The translations under genes and the position numbers were made by a program. The notes beneath the pieces are model-generated. The model made no database searches. It was not told where the DNA came from and was given only the letters and a program-made list of their open reading frames with translations. Positions 57,433-64,000 of a stretch of 64,000 bases of DNA are shown in pieces (positions within the stretch are counted from its first letter, which is position 1; every line of letters begins with the position of its first letter). Source of the stretch: Locusta migratoria (Eukaryota > Arthropoda > Insecta > Orthoptera > Acrididae); NCBI GenBank assembly GCA_026315105.1, contig CM048744.1, positions 362,329,168-362,393,167 of the forward strand, read 5' to 3'.

Positions 57433-58208
57433 ACAGACTGTATAACCTAGGAGAGGTAATCTTCTGCTTGTTACCGTGGATTTCAAGGACATTTGATTGG
57501 TGTTCATTTATTCAAGGCATACAGGGTGTGAAATTTGTTGTCTAAAATTGTTCGAGTCATATCCACAATAAAGGAAAGTTTACACCAGGTAAAGGTAGCC
57601 TATAAACGTGAAAATGAAGAATTAATTTCGATTTTTGACAATTTACACCAGCCTTGGGCGACCTTTCACGGTCCACGATCCGGATTCACATACTTACGAA
57701 AGCTCGCAACCTATCTTGTTTTATGGAGTGACGCGCCGAAGAGAATCGCACCATTTCCCCGACACACGACGCCAGCAAATTAAGCCTCAAAACGTACGAT
57801 TTTTTATGTTCACCACACTTAATACGTTTTCATTTAATTACGCGTCTTGAACTTTTTTTTTCATATTTATTTATTTTTTCTTACAGCGGTCTACAAATAT
57901 CGTTTCTGTTTCCCACTAATTTATTTCGCCGTCCAGACTGAAACCAATCACGAGCCGTATTCCGCTGGCTGGTCGCCTGTTGTCCACCCATGATTCACAC
58001 GGTAAATAACAGGCAAAACGAGTATGACTTATCTAGAAAAACTCGTGCGAACAATGACTCGGTCCACGTCGCTGTTACATTAGTGCTTCGCTACTGATTT
58101 CGTCTACCTGTTCATACCTCCAGAAGAACAAGACCAAGATTAAATCAAAAGAATATTGAGGGGCCACTGCGCCTCTGGGTTCTGCATTACCAGCGCTTCT
58201 CTGTAAAT
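57433..58208. other. No gene seen
   Basis: Chance frames only (for example 57535-57783), without splice support or recognisable domains. Confidence 0.4.
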
Positions 58209-58218
58209 ACAGAAACGA

Positions 58219-58416
58219 AAGCCGTGCTCGAGTAGCCGAGCGGTCTAATGCGACTCGCTGCGGAGCGCGCGATTGCTCGCCGTCGGAGGTTCGAGTCCTC
58301 CCTGGGGCATGGGTGTGTGTGTTGTTCTTAGGTTCGTTTACCTTAGTTTACGTAGTTTGTAAGTTTAGGGACTAATAACCAACGCAGTTAAGTCCCATAG
58401 ATTTACAAACATGTGA
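58219..58416 (+). mobile_element. tRNA-derived SINE with target duplication
   Basis: The head resembles a class II tRNA (GAGTAGCCGAGCGGTCTAAT as A box, GGTTCGAGTCC as B box, long variable arm), then a GTGTGTGTTGTT stretch. The tail TTTAGGGACTAATAACC...GTTAAGTCCCATAGA is one I recall as typical of a very common grasshopper SINE. ACAGAAACGA flanks it (58209-58218, 58417-58426). Confidence 0.8.
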
Positions 58417-58426
58417 ACAGAAACGA

Positions 58427-59294
58427 CAGAAAAGGGGACGAACATAAATTCTTATATGCTTGTAGCAGGGTTACTTTTTTTTACAAATGCAAATTGTGTA
58501 CGAGTATTGTCTTTTGTCACATTGGCGTTAATGCTTCCGTAACAACCCCCCATCAGCCCATCAGGAGTGGGGGGGGGGGGGGGGGAGCAAACCAAGACAA
58601 GGCAAGGTGACGTGCCTCAGAATGGGTGGGGGTTTTTAGGGCCCAGTATAAAGTTTGTGCTCCAGAGTTGAAGGGGAGGGGGGGGGGAGGTAAACAGCGT
58701 TGCTGAATGCTGAGCGTTGAAAAAAAAAAAAAAAAAAAGGGTCGGGTGTCACGAGGGCTGTACCTTTCCCAAATAAAAGAAGTCTAATGTATTGTGTTGT
58801 AATTAAGAAGTCAAGCAGACTGGATCGTTCAGGAGAGCTCACTGAAGTGGACTTGTCATTAGATGTCCCATGTCCACCTAAGTAACATATTCATAAGGGA
58901 CGTACCAGCTTTTGTAAAGCTGAGTAGCCAGTCGCCAAACTGACATTCATTGGAAAAATACTAAGAAAGAAGAGGTGGCCCGAATGGACTGCGCAGTCCG
59001 AGGTAGAAATTGTCGTATTGCGCATGACGTCACCGCCGAGGCACGCGGCGGCAGTTGTAGCGGTAGCCCTGCAGTAGCTTGTTGTTTACAGTGTATGTTT
59101 CATTTATTCGTGTGTTTTACGACAGAAAATTCGATTAATATGTTAATTATTCGTTAGACATTTTAAATTCTCCCAGAAGCGTTGACAAAAAGCATTAGCA
59201 AGTGCCTATGGAACAAACGAACAGCTCCAAAAATCTCAGCATAAGGTATTTGTGCTGTGAAACAATACAGATTGGAAACCGAAGGAATCTGTTA
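58427..59294. other. No gene seen; homopolymers
   Basis: G runs at 58569-58585 and about 58676-58688, and an A run at 58720-58738. A CG-rich patch at about 58975-59080 (a frame beginning MARMDCAVRGRN) could be a transposon 5' end but is not recognised. Confidence 0.4.
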
Positions 59295-60420
59295 CAATTT
59301 CATGAAGGACTCTTAATGTCAATTAATTCCTTATTTGGCCTTCATTCTGACGTTTTTGTCACTAGGCATTAAATGTATATTAACCCGCGAGAACATGCAC
59401 CTTTAAAAGTTACGCGATCAATCGCGTGTATAGTATTTTTCTGACAGTCGAACAGTTTGTAATGTAAAAATATCCACGGGTGCACTGCCGGTGTAGTGCC
59501 CGTTGGACACTATAGACCGGCAGTACACCCCTGGATATTTTGATTATCAAATACGCCGGGGGAAACTGAAGAATCACATCAGTTTGTAATGTATTTAATA
59601 TGTCTAAATAAGTGCTTCTAGTTGCGTTTATAAGAAAACACAAACATTTGACTATTTAAATCTGGTAAAATGCCGATTGTTTTAAAATTACTGTGAGCAA
59701 AATCCTTACGCGCAAGTCCTCGCGGGTTAACAGTACGGCTGAACCAGGACTGTCTTGAAAATTTGTTTTCACAGGTTAGAGGTATTGGCCATTTCTATCA
59801 ACATCCTAGCCCAAAAGAAGTAAAACATCGGCTGCGTTTATTGCTTCTGGGAAAGAATGCCCACTGTCTAATATTCGTCTGTGAGACAGGAAGAAGATTC
59901 ACAACAATTTCTGGCATCTAGTCCGCTGTGTGGAATTTTGCCGGATATGTCTGAAGCAATGACCATGCCAGATGGGAAGCAGAGAGCCAGGACATAAGTT
60001 TTAGTTGTGAGGCTGCTGCACCGTCTGCTGTGACACATGTTGAATGCACAACTGAAGGATTCAAGTATTTGGCAGGCTACATTTCACGCCGTGCTGCGAA
60101 ATATTAGATCTCACTGGGGGTGTCGTCTAATGAACTACTTTGTCCTCGACCAAAACACCTCGCAGAATACGGGTGGATAGAATTTCTATCACGAGGAGGT
60201 TTGTTAGTGCCGTCTGACGAGTGAATGCGGCAGATCTCAGAGTTTGAGCTGCTGTTCAACGATATTAACGGATGTGACACACTTAAAAAAATATTTCTAA
60301 GAGATTAGCCGACGTAATTTCGCATAAATATTTTCATGTGGCGCCGGAGGTCATTAAAATATTGTTACGGACCGAAAATGACGTCAGTGGCATTCTTCGG
60401 CTGTCGGAAGGATTTAACGA
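59295..60420 (+). pseudogene. P-element/THAP9-type transposase, C-terminal part
   Basis: Transposase of the P superfamily. The left part reads QFHEGLLMSINSLFGLHSD. After the nested MITE it continues RLNQDCLENLFSQVRGIGHF and HPSPKEVKHRLR, the most conserved block of P/THAP9 proteins, in one frame to a TAG near 59921. Farther on are GFKYLAGYISRRAAKY (from 60057), WIEFLSRGGLLVPSDE (about 60173-60222), FELLFNDINGCDTLKKIF and LADVISHKYFHVAPEVIKILL (about 60306-60365). The N-terminal THAP zinc finger and GTP-binding region are absent from this window. Stops and frameshifts are scattered, and a frameshift lies just before the MITE. The family match is strong from block order; the exact limits are approximate. 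Confidence 0.78.
59380..59730. mobile_element. piggyBac-type MITE in the P transposase
   Basis: TTAA borders both ends (59380-59383, 59727-59730). Inverted ends read CCCGCGAGAACATGC and, from the right, CCCGCGAGGACTTGC; TTAA plus CCC-initial TIRs are diagnostic of piggyBac. It is non-coding. An internal hairpin lies at 59467-59541. It interrupts a codon in the P-element block before RLNQDCLENLF. Confidence 0.88.
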
Positions 60421-61149
60421 GGTATGTAACTGCAATAAGCAATGCGTAAACAGTCAACTTTTGTGTGTTTAGTGGCGTTCAACGTGACGGCACAGCGCCG
60501 CTTCGCGCCACTCGCTAGCAGTGCTGCTTCGCCGCTGACGTCATTTCAACGGCCAATAGCAGGTCGTTTCGCTTCGGTCCCAACCTTTTATAGAATAACC
60601 TTGCTAAGAAAGTATAGCCAAGAGGTACGCCACCAGCAGTTCGGAAGCCAGATCCGCCTTGCATTTTATTTCAATCCAGCCTGCGGAAGAAATTCCTGGG
60701 AAAGACAGTACGTAAGAAATAATGTTCAAGACATGTAAAGAAAGTTTGTATATTAAATGGAGTGAACATATAATGAAAGTACTTTAAAAAAAAAGAAGAG
60801 TTTTGAAGTATAATTTTTCGGCGTGATGTGGCGCGAAAACCGTGTGATATATATCAGTACTTTACTCTCCAAGACGAAACGGTCAGAAGCTTCTGTAAGG
60901 GTTTAGGCAACTCCAAAATTTTCGAACAATCGAGTTTGTGATTTTTCTTGCAAATGGTTCCCTAGATGCATCGGCAGTGACTCACAAAAGAGTAACGAAA
61001 GCTCAATTCGGCTGTGTGGGCATTCGCCCCAAAATCAATTTCGAGTCGTAAAACTGTGGTAGCGGTGCCTTACCTTTTAGAGGGCCCGTATAACAGGTAG
61101 CCAAGGCGGCTTGCTTAGCTACCATCAAGGCGCTCACACCGTCATACAA
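60421..61149. other. No gene seen
   Basis: A frame at 60442-60738 (MRKQSTFVCLV...) has no recognisable domain. Part of this may be the 3' flank of the P-type element. Confidence 0.4.
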
Positions 61150-61915
61150 AACTGAACGATTTTAGCCTTTCGCCAGCGCCCGCCCGTACCAACGGAGTGA
61201 GGGGGGCCCACTGTCAAGTACCCTGGCCTCACCCTTGACCGCCAGAGAGCTCTCTCCCGACCCAACATGCTGAACCTCCTCTCTGGCTGCACATAGGGGC
61301 TCAGCTCGTCCGCCGTCCTATACACCTAAAAAGGTAAAGCAGACAACAATCCAAAGATTGGTTTGAACACCACAGTGCTTTACTAGGCACGGTCCTATTT
61401 GGAGGTGGGATGCTGTTGCTTTCATCTGCCTTCGTACTGACTTACCCAACCAGTTGTATGGGGACCTACAGTTTAAGGTGTGTTCCGAACCATGATGCTG
61501 CTCTATATTTTTCTCATCAGCAACATTGCAGGTGGGGAAAGAAGTCGAAAGTGACAGATTAAAATCCCAGAACCTTGTGCGGATCGAACACAGGATCTTT
61601 GGCTTAATAGTCAGGCACGCTACCATTGTGCTACCGAGCTAGACCCTAGCATTGCTTAATGCCTCCCGTCCTCTGTAGCTTACACCCCGCCTGGGTCTCC
61701 GTCTCCCCCGCCTACTATAAATCCCCCCAGCAAATTCTCGAGCGTCACGACCTCTGCCTCGCTACCGGCATCCGCTCCCCCCACCCACAACCCCCCGCTG
61801 TTCCTCACGATCTCATTCCCTTTCCCCCTCTACTAAAGTTCCTTGAGCACATCGGCATTATCTACGACACCCGCAAAGTAGAGTCACAGACAAATATATA
61901 CAGACGGGAAACCTC
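61150..61915 (+). pseudogene. Jockey-type LINE RT C-terminal region, split
   Basis: Left of the insert: VKYPGLTLDRQRALSRPN then LSGCT and SSAVLY, the conserved V-KYLG-TLD block downstream of the RT palm in Jockey LINEs. Right of the insert: PVLCSLHPAW, YYKSPQQILERHDLCLATG and FPPLLKFLEHIGI (to about 61860), the usual C-terminal continuation. A stop lies in the left part. The GC-rich coding composition differs from the AT-rich surroundings, as is common for this LINE group. Confidence 0.75.
61320..61665 (-). mobile_element. tRNA-derived SINE inserted in the Jockey LINE
   Basis: CCGTCCT borders it (61313-61319, 61666-61672). On the minus strand the head near 61645 reads GGTCTAGCTCGGTAGCACAA and, farther on, TGTGTTCGATCC, which are A- and B-box sequences. 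About 270 nt of unrelated tail follow. It divides the LINE frame so that the two coding halves can be read on either side. Confidence 0.75.
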
Positions 61916-61968
61916 CGTAAGGGCCCGGTCCCACACTGAGTGGTGGGGGGGGGGGGGGTTGCTGAAGC

Positions 61969-62254
61969 AGTTCCGTAAGATGTCCCATGATGGCGCTCCG
62001 CTGCGGTCAGAAGCAGCCCTTTAAACTGGCCAGAGCAGGCGGCAGGTAGCGGCTGTCCCCACCACTACCTCCCCTCAAACGCCAGCAAGCCGAACACAGC
62101 CGTGGCCACGTGGTAGGCGGCACGAGCTCTCCCCTCAGCCTCCCCTCCACGCTACCCTCTGACGTGCGAGAGGCACCTTTAGAAGTGCCTCTAGTGTGGT
62201 CTACCGGTACTAAGCCAGAGAACCGCCTGACACCTGCTAGCATCTTACGGAACT
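61969..62254. mobile_element. Short element with perfect 14-bp inverted ends
   Basis: AGTTCCGTAAGATG (61969-61982) is exactly inverted as CATCTTACGGAACT (62241-62254). The 286-bp body is GC-rich and non-coding. A poly(G) run (61945-61958) lies just outside the left end. No target duplication was evident, so the ends may lie slightly farther out. Confidence 0.5.
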
Positions 62255-63659
62255 AGGGGGGAGCGTAGGACAGAGGTTTAGGGGGAGGGGGCTGCTTCTC
62301 TGTATATGTTACTCTGTGGTAGAGTCCTGTCACCCCTTGGTATCTCCTCTCACGGGGCCTCTGTCGCGCCTGTACCCCCCCTCCCCCCCACTGCCCCTTC
62401 ACGCTCTCCACATTCTTTTCGCTACCTCCCCCCTTCCAGGACGACGCCCACCATCCTGCTACCTATCTCTCCTACCAGCCCTAATCTAGAAACGTTGGAG
62501 AGCCCCGCCAATTTCCCTCCCATGTAAATTCTTTGGTGTATGTAGTATTTGGTGAGTGCAGTATACTGTATACATTGGTCGCTGCACGTAGTGTTTCTAC
62601 TGTTGTCACGGTATATCGTGTTTTTCGTTTGCGTTTTGCAAAAAATCATTTTACCGAAGAATTTGAGTTTGTATATTCATAAACATATTTCAAAATCCAT
62701 GTAAGACATCCTAAAGAAGCAACAAAAAAATGTTAATAACGTGTCTATTCTTCCTGTGCACATTTTAAAGTCTTGATCTAGCTAATTTTGAAGATGTGTT
62801 ACATAGCCCGGAGGCGTGTCCAAACGATTTATATCGAAGCGGTTCATATCAAAGCGATAGTATCGAACAGGCGAATGTATAGCATATTTTATTTATTTTA
62901 TGATCTGTACGAAACAGTGATCAAGTGATTTTAAATAATCATTTTACGAGGACAATTATTGCTTTCCCATAATTGCTTACAGCAATGTTTTTAACAAATG
63001 AACGTCATAAAAATTACGAGGGTCTTTTAATAACATACATCAAAATAGAAATGCAAGGCTGCCGGTTTGCTTTGGATGAAGAGGTGCACTATCTTGCCTC
63101 ACAGTGCGATAAATCTATTTACAGTAATGACGATTATTTTCCAAATAATGAAAGCAAAAAATTCTGTTCGCAACTGATGAATTTTGATGGTTTCTGTTTC
63201 CGCAGCTATTGACAAGCTGCTTACACACAAGACAAGTTGTTTTGTTTGCCTCTTCCCTCAAACTTAACCTGAAACATAAAGAAACAGTTCCAAATCGTGA
63301 TGTAATACACATCGTTCCAGAAGATCAATTAATCGCACACGCAAGACACATCCTTAGTAGGCTCTACTTGTCATCGAACATTTTTTTATGTCAGTAATGA
63401 ATTGTTGAACAAACAGGATACCCCTGAGTAGAGAAAAAGCAGTCAAAAATAATAAAGATTGTTAAAAGAAGATCAGGGGAAAAAAATCGGATCATCACAT
63501 TACATACATTATCTGTTCCTTACAGTATGAACATGCGGTAATTTGACATATTGATTAAATTGAATCAATTTTTAGACAATTTCTGCTCCTTTTTTATTAG
63601 CTGTAGTAAAATTTCAGTAGGGGTTTGGACCCCTAAAACCATCCCCACCCCCTGCCTAC
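62255..63659. other. No gene seen
   Basis: C-rich to about 62520 (possibly the 3' tail of the Jockey LINE), then AT-rich. A frame at 62973-63212 has no recognisable domain. Confidence 0.4.
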
Positions 63660-64000
63660 GCCCTTGCTATGTATCCTCCTTTTGCAGCAATGCAACCTGA
63701 AGTTCTTCCACGGAGATGGTCGTAGGGGTGCCAAATGTAGTCTTACGGAATGGCTTGTCTGTCATGCAGTTTCCACCTGGTGCCTCAGTTGGGCCAGATT
63801 TCGTGCTAGACTTGCGGACCGCGCAAGATGACGTTTCATCAGGTTCCAAAAATGCTCTGTGGGGGAGAGATCTGGGGGTGGTGCTGGCCAGGGTAGTTGA
63901 AGTACACCATGAAGAGCGCTCTGGGTGGTATGGGTGGTATGGGATACATGTAGACGTGCATTATCCTGTTGGTAAAGGTCATCGCCTTTTGGTGCATGAA
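63660..64000 (-). mobile_element. Tc1-like element, truncated by the window end
   Basis: On the minus strand, 63840-63995 parallels the 3' transposase region of the Tc1 element at 55276-56595. It has a GTGCTGGCCAGGG block (the PWPA-S-PD motif) followed by TGCATTATCCTGTTGG (the second-Asp region). It is a different, diverged family. The 5' half lies beyond position 64000. Confidence 0.65.

Noticed and set aside
60442..60738. 98-codon frame near the P-type element
   Set aside because: No recognisable domain, no splice support, and likely flanking or non-coding transposon sequence.

Overview
This window is eukaryotic, AT-rich nuclear DNA and almost certainly comes from an insect. The mixture of mariner, Tc1, hAT, piggyBac and P-type DNA transposons, Gypsy and Penelope retroelements, CR1- and Jockey-type LINEs, tRNA-headed SINEs and palindromic GT-rich fold-back repeats resembles, from memory, the repeat landscape of a large-genome orthopteran such as a Schistocerca-type grasshopper. 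That assignment is inference. No bacterial gene organisation, operons, CRISPR array or rRNA genes were seen.

Host genes are nearly absent. The only plausible host coding piece is one coiled-coil exon (3899-4083, + strand) with an acceptor and a possible donor, which would fit an intron-rich locus with very long introns. Everything else that reads as protein is transposon-derived and broken by stops or frameshifts.

Layout. 0-9 kb: an LTR with a decayed Gypsy gag, two palindromic repeats with target duplications, a 672-bp hAT element with an exact 8-bp duplication, a nearly full mariner and an internally deleted mariner. 10-12 kb: an inverted-repeat element whose two arms each carry a hammerhead-ribozyme-like motif, with a palindromic repeat nested inside. 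13-18 kb: Tc1 and mariner relics. 20.8-27.7 kb: a Gypsy element split by a ~3.1-kb element with ~650-bp inverted arms and an uncharacterised Cys-rich ORF. 27.7-30.1 kb: a CR1-like LINE and a GT-rich repeat. 33-34 kb: palindromic repeats and two SINEs. 36.5-37.5 kb: a Gypsy integrase relic. 39.9-41.3 kb: a degenerate tandem array and a possible solo LTR. 43.5-45.9 kb: a LINE. 48 kb: a MITE. 50.1-53.2 kb: a Penelope-like element with an inverted partial second copy. 54-58 kb: a LINE scrap, a TIR-complete Tc1 element, a poly(A) retroposon and a SINE. 59.3-60.4 kb: a P-element transposase relic split by a piggyBac-type MITE. 61-62 kb: a Jockey LINE split by a SINE. The window ends inside a Tc1-like element.

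The clearest biology is nested insertion: at several sites the host element can be read on both sides of the insert, often with target duplications intact, so relative ages can be ordered. The best candidates for something undescribed are the long-inverted-repeat element at 21.8-24.9 kb and the paired hammerhead-like motifs at 10.2-11.5 kb. Boundaries and identities were judged by eye; no alignment or database search was possible.
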